From Miscanthus floridulus (taxonomy: Eukaryota; Streptophyta; Magnoliopsida; Poales; Poaceae), in NCBI RefSeq assembly GCF_019320115.1, contig NC_089593.1, positions 11,251,908-11,315,907 of the forward strand: DNA of 64,000 nucleotides, written 5' to 3'. The notes under the pieces were generated by a model. That model worked only from the letters and a program-made list of their open reading frames with translations. It had not been told where the DNA came from and made no database searches. Shown here piece by piece: positions 35,114 to 47,684 of this stretch. The translations under genes and the position numbers were made by a program. Position 1 is the first letter of the stretch. Every line of letters starts with the position of its first letter.

Positions 35114-36978
35114 CCAATAAGGCAGATACTGAAAGAAGATCGATTGTTTCTTGAAAGGTACCCCTTCGATAGGAGGTGTGCTTCTATCTCTGTTCAGACC
35201 ATCCAGATTCTTCTTTTCATAGACGACGCGTATGTTTTTCACCATTCTATACACGTGTTCTCTGTTATGATGTCTCTCCAGAGGGGGTTCAATCTTTGGG
35301 GCGTTGTCATAAAATCTAAAGAACAATTTGCTATAGTACTTGTGACTTGTCTTTAAGAAGCGTTGGTTCCTTAGGTAAACTAACTTCTTGGATGCATCTA
35401 GGTACACCCATGTAGTACCATCCAAGCAAACCAAGCATCCCGTCTTCCCTTTGATCTATCGAAATAAAGCAAACAACATAGGGTAATCATTGGTAGTAAC
35501 AAATATTATTGCTCTACATATGAAGTCCTCCTTTCAGAACGCATCGTACATCTGCTCCCCATACCTCCATAGCCTCTCCATTTCTTGCATCAAAGGCTCA
35601 AGGAACACATCTATATCAATGCCTGGTTGTTTAGGGCTAGAAATAAGAATAGTGAGGAGAAGGTACTTTCTCTTCTGACACAACCATATTGGGATGTTGT
35701 ACATGGTCAAGATCACTGGCCATGTGCTGTGGTCGCTCATCCTCTCATTGAAGGGATTCATTCCATCGGTGCTCAAGCCAAACCATACATTCCTTGGGTC
35801 ATCGCTAAATTCTTTGTGCTTCTCATCAAACCTTTGCCACTGACTACAATCAGCCGGGTTTGCAATCTTATCATCATCCACCTTGCGCTCATTATCCCAC
35901 CATGTCATGAGTGCGGCATCTTTAGGGTTTAGGAAGATATGTCTCAAGCGGTCGGTCACTAGTAGGTACCACGTTACCAAGGCAGGAATTCTTCTATGCT
36001 TTGCATCGTTGCCTAATGGAGTGTCCTCTGGGGACTGAGATTCTTGTACCACCTTTTTTATACCCTTCTTATTCCTCTTTTTCCCCATGGAGGCTTCGTC
36101 CCCACCATAAAGGTCATTGTTCTTATACTGGCTGGCCCCACACCGGGGACATTTATCTAGTGACTTGAATGTTTCGCCACAAAAAAGTATACAGTGGTTG
36201 GGGCATGCATGGATTTTTTCAACCCCCATTGTCAATGGACTTATGACCTTCTTCGCTTGGTATGTGTTGGTGGGAACTGAGTTTGGTTGTGACAGCACCC
36301 ATGATAGGAGATGTAATAGATCATTGAAACTACAGTCTGACCAGCCTACTTAGCCTTCAGGATGAGCAGCTCAAGCACAAAACGTAGCAATGTCCAATGT
36401 GTCGGACAACCCTTTTCAACACCATACACAATCTCCTTTGATGCTTTTATCACCCTTTCCAAATTTTCTAAACCTTTCGGGCTATTTAGTAAAATCTCTG
36501 GTCCAAGGGCTCGAATCATGTCCTCCAAATTATCTTCATCCCCGACACGTGCTCCACTATCATTATTGGCACCACCTTCGTCGTTACCATCCCAACCACC
36601 AGCATCACCACCTTGTTCATTGCCAAACTTGAAATCCATTCGTGCATCAAGCTCTACTAAATATTGGGACAGTGATTCTATGGTTTCATCGTCGTATTCC
36701 TCCTCATCCTCGTCGTTAACAATAACCGTTTCACCATGATGAATCCACACTGTGTAGTCCTCAACAAATCCTCACATAATCAAATGTGATCTTATGATAG
36801 TCACATCTGTCCATGCCATACAGTTCTTGCAATCTTTACATGGGCAAATAATTGTATCCTTATTCTCTTTCAATGTCGTTGCATGCTTCTTTGCGGCTTC
36901 AATAAATTTATCCACCTCTTCACGGAAACCTGCCTTAAACCTTAACGAACCATACATCAAAGAGTTCCTGTACTCCAT
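35114..36978 (-). pseudogene. TNP2-type CACTA transposase, N-terminal part
   Basis: Begins MEYRNSLMYGSLRFKAGF at 36978 with a transposase-associated domain holding the Cys-rich CPCKDCKNC motif. An acidic linker follows, then the TNP2 (Transposase_21) core: NHCILFCGET, CPRCGASQYK, HIFLNPKDAALMTWW, WFGLSTDGMNPFNERMSDHS and IDVFLEPLMQEMERLW. A last block, GCLVCLDGTTWVYLDASKK, leads to the Copia insertion at 35113, and the frame resumes at 10779. Breaks: an in-frame TGA near 36770, a frameshift near 36350, and stops near 35532 and 35450. TATA box at 37721-37730; the space to the ATG is an untranslated leader, possibly with an intron. Confidence 0.87.
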
Positions 36979-37739
36979 CTTTTACAACAACAACAACAAA
37001 ACAAACATTAAAGGACTACTTATTTAGATATATATAAAAATGAAACAAATTAATAATTACTTGAGAATAATTGTATATACTTCAGATATATATGAATATA
37101 AATCTTATATAATTACATGAAGCATACAAACACACTATGGTAGAGGAAAATTAATTAATGGCCCATTTATCCATAAATAATTAAAATACATATTTATTGA
37201 TTACAATAAATAATTTCAAAGACAACAATTAGCAACAATTATACTTTACCCAATATCTTTCATACAAACCCTAGTCCAATTTTATCAAACAAATTTACAA
37301 AAACAAAATTAATAAAAAACCAAACCCTAGATCTAGATCCACATGCACATGAAACATCCATAAAACTAACTAATTGTTCACTAAAATCAAGAAACATGGA
37401 CCAAATAAGGGTATGATCTTGTTCCCCTACCTAATTTACCCTAGTACATTTAAAACTTGGGTCTAATTTGCTTCATAAGTAGCTCAAGCACCATAGAAGA
37501 GAGAGAAAAACAAAACTCTAATTACTCACTAACCAACCATTAAAACTTCAAAAAAAGTATGGAATAGCATTTTCTTACCTTCTACAACCTCACCACCAAA
37601 GGATTTGAGATCAAAACCTTCCCCCCTTAGTAGAGCAATTTTTGGGAGGTGCCCAAGGCCTCCCCACCTTTCTTTCACGGGTTGGAGTGAGTGACCCGAG
37701 GAGGAAGAAGGTGCAGCATCTATTTTATATGGGGGGACA
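36979..37739 (-). promoter_or_regulatory. Leader, possible intron and promoter of the CACTA transposase
   Basis: No coding frame. On the minus strand an ATATAAAATAGATG box lies at 37721-37730 beside the subterminal repeats, with a transcribed-looking stretch (37560-37720) after it. The AT-rich stretch 37000-37560 may be a leader intron. Confidence 0.5.
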
Positions 37740-38012
37740 TTTGTAGGGGCAGCTGGTGATTGAGCCGCCCCTACAAATCAGAGCTATAAATATGGGGCCA
37801 TTTGTAGGGGCGGCTCAATCACCAGCTACCCCTACAAATAGCATTTCTAGGTGTGGCTGGTGATTAAGCTGCCCCTACAAATCAGACCCCATTTGTAGGG
37901 GCGGCTCATAACACCAGTCGCCCCTGCTATTCCATTTGTAAGGGCGACTGGTGTTTGGGCACCCGAGCACGCCATTGTAGGGGCGGCTCCATCACTAGCC
38001 ACCCCTACAAAA
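37740..38012. repeat. Right subterminal repeat array of the CACTA element
   Basis: At least eight copies of TTTGTAGGGGCGGCT or its inverse, mirroring the left array. Confidence 0.88.
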
Positions 38013-38051
38013 AATCAAACCGTTGCTAAAAATCATTTTTACGTAGTGTTT

Positions 38052-39471
38052 GTAAATATATATATATATAGATGAACGCTAGGGAAAGAAAAAGGTGAGC
38101 ACATATATATGCTACACTATCATCATATTGACTACCACAAATTAAAACCAATAGCTTTGAGGGCTTGCTTTGCATGAGCAAGAATAGCTTGCTTTGATTG
38201 ATCTCAATAATAGCTTGCTTTGCATGAGCAAGAAGAAATTGATAGTTGACTCATATTGATCAAGTTGGAAGCATGAAGGAAACTACCAAGAGTCATGGTA
38301 TTATGAAGTGATATTGAGAATGAGGACAATACATTCGATGGTGGAGCCCCCAATTACAACATGGTGACCAACTCAAAGGCGCTTAATTATTTTATACTTT
38401 GAATTTGAGTTTAGGAAAAGTCGTACTACAAAGGGGATACAATGCGCAAGCTTTAATGTATAACCATGTGCTCAAATACCCACCAAGATATCCTCAATTC
38501 CTAGCCAAGATAGGAAGCCTTTCACTCCATCTTCTTGGCTGTCTGTGGCTGAGCAACAAGTGCTGCTCAGTCGAGCAGCAGTGCCACGTGAGCAAGAAGC
38601 ATTGTCGCAACTTAAACTGACCGTTGAGTGCTAGGGGTATTTTAACACTCCCCTGCTCCACCCCAATGATCATCTCGATCATTCCCTTCCCAAGTGTGAC
38701 TAGAGCAGCTCTCTCTCCCTCACTCACCATTGGAGCCCCTCAAGCTTCTCCCTTTGATTCCCTTGCAAATCCATGAGAGTTTGAGCCTCCAAACTGCATT
38801 AGAGAGCAGCCCCAACTGATCTCCATCTCCTAGAGCACTTGGTTCACGTTCAAGCTGGTGGATTGTGTTTGTTACTCTTGGAGCTTGCTCCTAGCCAGCT
38901 AGAGCATCATCCGTGGAGCTTGCCAACTTGTGTGGTAGCCTCGAGAGGTTTGTAATCACCCTAATCATCTAGTAAAATCACCCCTCATCTCAAGAGTTTA
39001 TTCTCTTGACTTGAGAATGAGGGCAAGGTTGAAAGAGACCAAATCCTTAGTGGCTTTCTCAACAATGTGGACATAGGCAAGCCTTAGTGGCGAGCTGAAC
39101 CATTGGATAAAATGGTGTCTCACTTGTGTTCTTGTTATTTGTATTGCTATATTTGTGTTTGTGGTGATTCTAGGTTTGGTCCCGATCTACTTGCCCGTGC
39201 ACTTCTGCTAACATCCAGGAGGTGGAATAGGCTCTACACTACCCTAGGAATATCAGTAATTCGCTCGATCTACTTTTCTTTGGGTAGATTTTGAACTATG
39301 AACTCATGTGTCTCTGTGAGAAGCAATGCTTCTTGAGTGACCAGCAATGCTACTCGAGCAGTAGTGCTAGTCCTCTGAGGAGCAGTGCTGCTCAGGTTTT
39401 TAATAGTGGCTTTTGAGTTTTGTTTTAACAGGCCTATTCGCCCCCCTCTAGGTGACATCAAGGTCCTTTCA
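38052..39471 (+). mobile_element. LTR-like sequence, probably a Copia solo LTR or fragment
   Basis: The right edge ends ATTCGCCCCCCTCTAGG...GGTCCTTTCA (39471). This closely resembles the 3' ends of the Copia LTRs here in plus orientation. The left edge was not found; a TGAAGG near 38273 is a candidate. Inside are repeated phrases GAGCAGTGCTGCTC and GCTTGCTTTGCATGAGCAAG. No coding frame. Confidence 0.45.
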
Positions 39472-41028
39472 CCAATAAAATTAGTCATCACGAGCAACCC
39501 TCAAGTAAGGATCGCTAAGAGTAGGGAGGAAGAGAAATCTATTTACCTTGGAGGCTGACCAACACAAAAGACATCTTGAGAGGTATTTGTTGGTGCTAAT
39601 TAGGGCACCACAATGGTAAGAAGCTAGATCGCTTGCATTGGTGGGTCAAAGATCATCCTAGCCAACTTTTAGGTCAAACATTGCCTGCACGTGTCCGCAG
39701 ACGAACATTCCACCTGATGCCTCCAGCGACAACACGTAGGCAAAGGAGCCTCGTCAGAAGTGCGATACGCAAGACATACCAATGAGATCTCTTGAAACCC
39801 AAAACCACACATGTTTGGGAGGGACCTCATCATGTGTGAGACGGTGATGGGCTACCCTAACAAGCCGGACCATTCTAGAGCTTCATTGTCGCTGATCCAT
39901 TGGCCATGCAACAACAACAAAGGACAATGAACAGTAGTACATGGGAAAGAGATGGTGAAAAGTAGTAGATGTGTTTTTTGTCTATTGGATATAGATGGAT
40001 ACACAATCGATTGTGATCCTTTCATTATAAATAGAAGGGGTGGTCTTATCCCAGTAGAAAACCTTTTTCCACATGCTATTTACATGTTTTCCATGAGATC
40101 GGATGAGTTTCCATAGAAAAACATGAATTTGAGTTTGGACTGCCAAAATTGACCTAGATTGGTTTACATAGGGCCACACAAGAACACAATCAAAACTATC
40201 CTAGGCCGGTTTGCTCTGGACAAATCAATCTAGGCCGGTTTTTTGGGACGTTGCCAATTGTGCCCAAATTGCTCCAACTTTGATAATATTTGCTCTTTTC
40301 TTGTTTGCACGTGTTTTCCAATCCATCTTAAACTATTTGATCATATTTTGGTGGTCAACAGTATTTATACCAACTATTAAGAATATATATTTTCTTGAGT
40401 GCTGATGACCTCAAGGTATTTGTACCCAGCCAATGATATATACAGAAAAAATTAATCCTAGGAGAAGCCCATCGCATGAACCTTTCCTAACACTCTACCT
40501 CAAAGTCATTTGTGACTAAGAGAATGGTTCTTTTCTTTTATATTCACTTTAGTGAATCTTATAATTAACACTCAGGACCCTAAATGATTTTAAATAAAAA
40601 AATTGAATTGAAAAGTTTTAGATCTCATTGAGTACTACAACTTTGGTTTAGATCATATCTCCATCCGAGGTCATTTGAGAAATTCAAAACTTTAAGAACT
40701 TAAAATAAAGTTTTGGACACTAAATAATTTCAAATGAAAAAGTCATCGACTACAGAGTAAAATCTCTTTGAGCTCTACAACTTCCGTATAAACTTTGTCT
40801 TCATTCGATATTAGTATGTTGCATTCTAGGTTTAAGGCTAACTAGACATCTCAAGCTAAGTACCAACATGCATTCTCTAATGCATAACAACTTAAAATTG
40901 TGTCTTTTGTTGGATTAATGTACCAAGAAAATACCGCACAAACATGTCAAAGGAGCATTTGTGTCTATAAATGCAATGTCTAACTAACAAGCCTATAACG
41001 ATCTATTATATTGGTGGTTAAGAGAAAT
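39472..41028. other. Intergenic, old transposon-like sequence, no gene
   Basis: AT-rich from 40300 on. Around 40590-40800 the phrases ATCTCATTGAGTACTACAACTTTGG and similar recur, of the kind seen in the CACTA spacer. No protein is supported. Confidence 0.45.
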
Positions 41029-41404
41029 TACTAGAAAATAAACATTTTTCTTGGGGCTACCAATAATTTACTTGAGGGTTTGCACCCAAGGAAACTATCA
41101 CTTCCTTGGATGTTTCTAGTTACACCCAAGGAAATGTTCATTTTCCTTGACCGTGTGGAATAACGCCCATGGAAACGTTACCTTGGCTAGTAATAACACT
41201 TAAGGAAATTTGAAATTACAATAGCGCTTTTGAATAGCACCAAAGAAAATGTGGAATTACCTTGGTGATTTGAGATAGCACTAAACAAATGTGCATTTTT
41301 GTGGAGGCTTTGTACCACCGCCAAGGTAATGATATTCCTTATGGGTTCAATTTCACCCTTTAAGAAAATTATTAGCGACCAAGATATCCCATTTTCTCGT
41401 AGTG
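41029..41404. mobile_element. Small non-autonomous CACTA-like MITE
   Basis: The right end, reverse-complemented, begins CACTACGAGAAAATGGGATA. The left end reads TACTAGAAAATAAACATTTT, with the first base changed. Flanks AAT and ATT agree at two of three bases. Inside are repeated CCAAGGAAA motifs in both orientations. 376 bp, no coding capacity. Confidence 0.6.
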
Positions 41405-43120
41405 ATTGTAGTATTTTACCCTATGGACTGGTTGGTGTTTGGAAAAAAGTTGTCCACCATATATGTAACCTTAATTACCAAAACTATTGTGCCTTCTGCA
41501 TTTGCACATGTAAAAGTTAGCTCAAATGGTTGATGGTGTTATTGGTATTTATTAACTTGACACTTGTTTTAAGTAGCCACCTGTAATATGCCTACATCTC
41601 TTAGCATCACTCGTACTAGGTTGTCATCCCTAATGATGGTGCCAGAGATGCTTGTTTGTACTACATACATTACTACTAGAATAATACTAAGTAGTTCTTT
41701 ATTAATTTATGTGACTAAGAAGAATAGATATGAATATATATATATATGAAAGAAATCTACAAGCACACAGATAATTATACCATTATAGCATTTCACCCGG
41801 GAGTATTCCAGGTATCGTTATTTATATTTTTACCATAGGGAAGGTCTAGCACGGACATGTATTGATAACTTATACTATTGATGGAGAAATAAACCATAAC
41901 CAATGTTCTACTCATAACAGGGGTAAGTCATAGGATAAGATATATGATAAGTATTGACTAATAATAATGATAAATCACTCAAAGTACTCCTTTCTATGGC
42001 ATTAGCATGGTCAGGTACAATATTAGAGGAATAATTCCTAAGTCATTCTAAATTACAAGTCAAAGTATACATTGATTAGTGCAATTATACCTAGTAGTCA
42101 TTGCTAAGATCATCTTTATGTCTACATATAAGGGATATTACTAAGGAAGATTAAGAACAGAGCTTGTTCTTCCTTCATAACCGGACCCTACGTGCGCCTA
42201 TACTCGGGGAGTGGACTACAAAGGACTCAATGGGAGTGTCACATCCACGATCTACCACATGACCCAGAATATAGGGTGTATCCGTAGGTAAACAACGTAT
42301 AAGCACCACGCTTACACAATGTCGACCACTCACCCATGGTACCTTAGAGTGAGCGCTATACGAACTTATGCATGAACATAATGATAATCTAACTATACTA
42401 AGCATATAATTAAAGTAGACGATGAAAATTATAACAAAGAACATGAATAAGATGAATACTAATATTGTCATAACAATTGTATTTAGCATATAAAAATAAT
42501 GGAGGTACAAAAGAGAGGGGGTATAAAGATTATACCAAACCACGCTCTTGACACGATCGAGAATCCAAGTGAAACCTGCTTGCCTCCCTCTAGACCTAGC
42601 CTAATTAGCTATGACCTAGAATATGGTGGAACTCTGAGGATGATTAGGGTTTCTGTCTTCTAAAAAGACTTGGTGACTGGGTATATCTGGGGGTGGCAGG
42701 GGCTGCTATATATAGGCCAGAGCATCCAACATGAGCCCTTGGATCAAACCAACTTAAAGGATGGCGTAGATGTAACCTAGGAGGCGGTGGAGAAACGACA
42801 TTCAAAGGAGAGGTTGCCCGGCCCCACCTGGTAGTCTCTGCCTTGGTGTGGAGTCCTCTCGAGTCTTCTAGAGTCTTTTGGTGTCCGTTTCACTGTGGAT
42901 AAGCGTGATTAAATCTGACATGTAGGTTCACCTTGACGAGTTTTTAAATAAACCCTGCAAAAAATACAGATTCACCAAAACTCATGGAATTTGTTAGTTT
43001 AAACACCTAGACCTTCATTGGTGATTATATTTATGTTCTTATACATATTATATTAATGGTTTATAATGGTTGTTAACTACCGTCAATAGGTGTCAAGGTA
43101 TATGTGATGCCATGTTAGTA
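41405..43120. other. Transposon-derived region, LTR-like, no gene
   Basis: 42140-42780 looks like an LTR in minus orientation: a CTATATATAGC box at 42707 and a run of GC-rich leader-like sequence toward 42540. Ends and target duplication were not found. An open frame at 42175-42543 is hydrophobic and unsupported. Confidence 0.35.
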
Positions 43121-44800
43121 GTGCTCGAAGGATCAAGGAGTCTGACTATAGACTAGAGGGGGTTGAATAGTCACTTTAAAATCTTAATCACAAAACCTAG
43201 CCAATAAAGATGTGTAAATAAACTAATTAATGACTTACAACTCCACCATATTTAGTCCTTAGTTCACAGGCAAGCTAATCGTAGGTCAAGGTTTGCAACC
43301 TATGGTGACAAGCAAGCATTGTTCGGATGGTTTAGCACTCAGAGACTTAGTATTTATCAGTGTTATCCTAAATGCTAAACGGTAAACAGTCGATCATCTA
43401 CCGTTTAGCCCATTATTCAAGCAAAATGGGTGTTTAAATGGAAAATTGGTTGTTTAAACAGTCAAAACAACCGATTAAACAGAAACGGTGTACCACCATA
43501 TAGTGTTTAAACGGTATGTAAATGGACTAAACAGCCGTTTAGGCGAAAAGTGGTATTTATACTGCTTTGAGCAAGTGCACTATGTTCAGTGCAATTGAGA
43601 TGATCATGTTCCTGAACTCAAGTGCTTGAAGTTTGTGGTACTTGTTACAAATGGGAGGAGTGTGTGAACATCTGTCGTGGGTTTGGAACCGCTGCGAGCA
43701 TCAAGTTGCTCGACCACTCAAAACATGCAAAGTACATGGCTAATTTATCCTATTTAGGCCTCTGAGCCCTATGTTTAGTAGTATGGTGTTTTTGTGTTAG
43801 GAATGCCCAATCGAGGGTTCTTAAAATAGAGGAATTGAGAGAGAGTTTGGCAGGTGATTAGGCGATGCTATCCTAGGATTCTTTGGTTTCTACCTTGGCC
43901 AATTGATCTGATCAACCTGAGCCATGTGTCTATGGTTTCAATCCCTTCTATAGGAACCCATGCCTCCCCTTATATACCAAGGAGGGCATAGAGTACAAAC
44001 CGAGTTGTTTCTAACCTATAGGCTTCTCCACCTGGTGTTTATGGTTCCTTCATCTTGGTGCCACCAGGTACTCCTTTTTCATGTAGGAGGGAGCCGACAA
44101 TGTCGCAACCACTCCCTGATGCTTCGGTGCGGCCTAGCACTTGACCATCAGGTGTTGTCTATCGCTACATGGTCTCCCTCAGGTGAACCTTCTCAAGGCT
44201 TCCTTGGTGCGCAAGGAGACTCCCTCGCCTAGAGGGCCTGACAAGCAGGCATAGAGCCCTCTGCCCTAGGGTTTGGGGAATCCCTTGTCCTGATGTGCCA
44301 CGCTCGTTGCATGACCTTGCCGAGTGAGTGGCTAATAGTGCCTCATGGCTGTGGAACATACAGACGGTGCAGTGCCTCTGCGTCTATCAGGCTTTGGACG
44401 CATGATAGTTTCCTAAGCTAGCTCTGGTCTTGGCTTGGGACGTTGGTTGGTTCCCAAGCGAAGGTCTAGGCGGTCACTCATGTAGTCGCTAGGGTAGAGG
44501 CCTAGCCTAGGCTCCCCATTAGTCGGGATCCTAGTTTGCTATGGCTGAGCCTCGAGCAATGGCTGCTGGCTTGCTCGGGCTCATCCTCTGAACATCACAG
44601 GGCTCCTCGGGAAGGGCAATTCATGGGCTGCTGAGCCATCTCTACTCTACCAGAGGGTATGCATGAGTGTACCCGATGGGTATAACCCCCGAGCGATTTG
44701 TAGAGTCGGTTGGGAGATCATTCGATTTGCTCTCTCCTTCTCGGGGACTTAACATGCCCCTATGTTAGACTCTTATCAATGTCTATGGTTTCTCGTGTCC
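43121..44800. other. Decayed LTR-like sequence with TTTAAACGG motifs
   Basis: 43121-43200 resembles the minus-orientation end of a Copia LTR (AGACTAGAGGGGGTTGAATAG). Around 43370-43560 the motif GTTTAAACGG / CCGTTTA occurs repeatedly in both orientations. 44390-44760 resembles Gypsy LTR text (CCCCCGAGCGATTTG). No gene. Confidence 0.35.
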
Positions 44801-47289
44801 TAGAAGAGATCCCCTATAAAAATGGGGAGTGTTACAAAAAGATGAGAAGGGTTCCATAAGGTTGGCTCATCCTCATAGGGTCTTCTGTAGTCCTTATTGT
44901 TATCCACTTCGTACCATCATGCATGTACTTGGGTAGGTGGAGGATGTGTAGGGGAGAGCTTCCCATGCATGGTGTCAAGTAGTAGGGATAGTGTACTCAC
45001 AATGGCAGGTAAGGCGTGTCCACATCCCTGTGTTGTATGAGGGGTACAACTATTAGAGGTGTGTCACGCCCTAGATACGAGCAATAGGCATGTGTATGTC
45101 CATGTCACATCATGATAACAGTTTCATACAGTAGGCTTGTACCCTAAAACCTGAAGTGCTTCTATCCTTACTCTAATGAGGGTAATGTTGATGACCTAAG
45201 CTAGACGGTAATGTTGATGACCTAAGCTATGATCTGATGAGTGTGTTCAGCTTGGAAAGCTAGAATGAGCAGCTATACAAAAGTCAATGCTTGGCTGCTT
45301 CGCCATACTTTGATTGAGAGTCAAATGGAATAAAAAATCGATAAAGTGGCTAAGGAGCCCTCACTCATAGGCGCATCTAATAAAACTACTTTTCATTTCT
45401 TAATTGCACATTTCATTTTTGTATATCTCGTGATTACGTTGTTCTTATAATCTTTGTTTTCATTAGAAATAGTTGTTTTTGCCATCAAGAAGCATTTATT
45501 TGATCTGGTATCTAGTGTTGTAGCCAAGTTACATAATTTTCTTTGTCTTTGCTTAGGTACGTAGCTAGATAGAGAGGAAAGCATTTAATTGGCTATCTTA
45601 TCATTATTAGGCGCATTTGGCCTATAGGATTAGTTCACGTCTTGCTTCAAGAGATGATGTCAAAAAATTTCACAAAGCTGATCTTCTATATATCAATACA
45701 CTCTCCACATTATGATAATGTTTACTCTCTCACACACATAATGAATGCAATCCTTATATTTTGATAACAAATTAGAGAACAACTAACTAAAATTATGACT
45801 TATGTCACCTGCTTCTCTCTATGTCGCTAGAATTGTATTCTTTTGGATAATATTTAAATGGTATAATTGTATTTTCTTTGTGTGGTTTTCAGTGAGAAGA
45901 TCTAAGTGAACTTTGATGAAATAGTCAGTATTATAGATTTGCTAAAATGAGATGTAACAATGTGCTCCCTTCTAGAAAGTCATGTCTTTATAATAGTGTG
46001 GTGTGTAAAAACTTAATTTTCTTCTTTTTTTAACTAACACTCTTTTAATGATATGACGCATTTGGACATTTAGAGTTGGTGCTCAGGGCTTAAAGATTAT
46101 TTGTGGCACGTTCCTTAAGTCATGTAAACAGAACGACAATAAAGAGTAAGTTACTTAGTCATGTATATTTGGTATGGACAATTATTTTGTTTGATGATTA
46201 TTGAGAATACATGTCTTCATCTTTAGGTGCACAAAGATCTTGCCTAAGATCGAGTGGGAATACAATGACATTTGCAACCGTAGACTATACTTGAGGTAAT
46301 TAAAAACTTTAAATTGTGGATTTTATTAAAAAATGTTATAGGCACTTATTTTGTTCTCCATCTATTGGTCCTAGACCGAACATACAGAGGTGGGAGTAGA
46401 GAGCAAGTGAGAGAGACAAATGAATCAAGGGCCACCCCCTCTCCACCTTCCTCCTCCCCTTTTATAGGAAAGGTGGGTGGAGAAGTTCTCATTCTTTCTC
46501 CTGGTGGAGTTTGTATTTATAAAAGAGTCTCTAGGAACTACAACTTGGCCCTAAACATTATTTCATGAACCCCTAGGTTATGTAATTGGGAAACACACGA
46601 ATGAGGGTCCGTAACATATGATACAACTAAGTGTGGCCTAATTACAACTCAGACCCAGCTGTGAGGATCACCCTTCGCAACCTATGCATGTGCGCCTCAC
46701 TAAAATCTCCATCCCAAAAACCTCGTGGGAAAAAGGGTATGGAGACAATAGCACGCATACAACACTCGTCTATACAAAATAGTCTAGGGATGATTTTATC
46801 TTTGGTAGTAACCTTCGCTTGACCTTGTGCAACTTTATGCAGCTTGCTCCTTCACATGGCCTTGAGCCCTCGATATCCTCTCTTCATAACTGAACCTTTG
46901 CCAAATAAATTGATGTAGGCGAAGTACTTGGCATAGGTAATTGTAGACGATCATGACACGTCTTCAAGCTTTCGCTTAGGGGCACAATAGTATTATCTAG
47001 GATGCGAAAACCAATTCTTTGCTTCTTTGAACCATGGGAATAGATGTATGGCCGACTAACATATGGGTTTGGATACTCATCATCGACTAACATATATTGC
47101 TTTGCTTCTTACTACTTCTGAAATAGTATAGATTTGATAATTATGATTTCCAAAGTTCCATGGTAATTGTTGACACCCAAAATTGTCCAAAGTGTATAAC
47201 GGAGTCCACCATCATGTTTCCATCATCAAGACGATCAGAAAGAATACTTGGATCATCTCATTTGGGACCTAGACGTAGAAAACAGCTTA
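44801..47289. other. Intergenic, no gene; LTR-like patches
   Basis: 46300-46620 holds a minus-strand CCTATAAAAGGGGAGG box and leader-like sequence. 47168 starts TGTTGACACCCAAAATTG, a typical Gypsy LTR beginning, cut soon after by the Mutator-like element. Open frames are short and unsupported. Confidence 0.35.
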
Positions 47290-47329
47290 ATGATTACGGT
47301 AATGCTGTGGTGCGGACGTCCGAACGAAT

Positions 47330-47684
47330 GCCGCCTCACAAAAAAATCTCCCACTCTGCCTTGCGCGCTCGCCGCAAGCTTTGCTCCCCGTCCGCCGCCG
47401 CTAGCGGTGACCACCTCCGCTTCCTCCACCCCAGGACCTAACCTGCCTCCGCGATGCCAGGCTCCGCCGCTAGAGTCGCACCTCCTTCCAACGCCAACGT
47501 TGGCGTCCTCGTCATCACCTCCTCCTGTGTCCGGAGACGGCTAGGGCATCGCGATCGCGCCGTACTTTGCACCTGCCTTGAGGCTCCTCATGGCCCAGTG
47601 CCCCCAGTGAAGAAACTCACGATGACAAAGTCTATGGTGCTCTTCGCGTCGCCGCCTCCTAGCCCTAATCTGCCCATCGAGGCA
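47330..47684 (+). other. GC-rich, exon-like segment inside the Mutator-like element
   Basis: The sequence is far more GC-rich than its surroundings, with an open frame from 47454 through the LTR insertion point. Past the insertion it would continue VVIEFLNTPDIEVAAH before a stop. I do not recognise a protein. It could be captured gene sequence or the element's own GC-rich end. Confidence 0.35.

Larger units (their letters stand above)
4160..38048 (-). mobile_element. CACTA (En/Spm) DNA transposon carrying nested retrotransposons
   Basis: The left end begins CACTGCTACAAAAAGTA at 4160. The right end, reverse-complemented from 38048, begins CACTACGTAAAAATGATTT. Both are flanked by TTT (4157-4159 and 38049-38051), the 3-bp target duplication expected of CACTA elements. 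Arrays of the subterminal motif TTTGTAGGGGCGGCT in both orientations lie just inside each end. Two minus-strand genes are recognisable: a TNP2-type transposase (36978 down to 9146, split by an insertion) and a Ulp1-like protease gene (about 7023 to 4627). Without the nested Copia (10780-35108 plus a 5-bp duplication) the element would be about 9.6 kb, a normal autonomous size. Both genes have stops and frameshifts, so the copy is probably non-autonomous. Confidence 0.92.

Noticed and set aside
42175..42543. Hydrophobic 122-residue minus-strand protein
   Set aside because: AT-rich low-complexity composition, no recognised family, and LTR-like surroundings.
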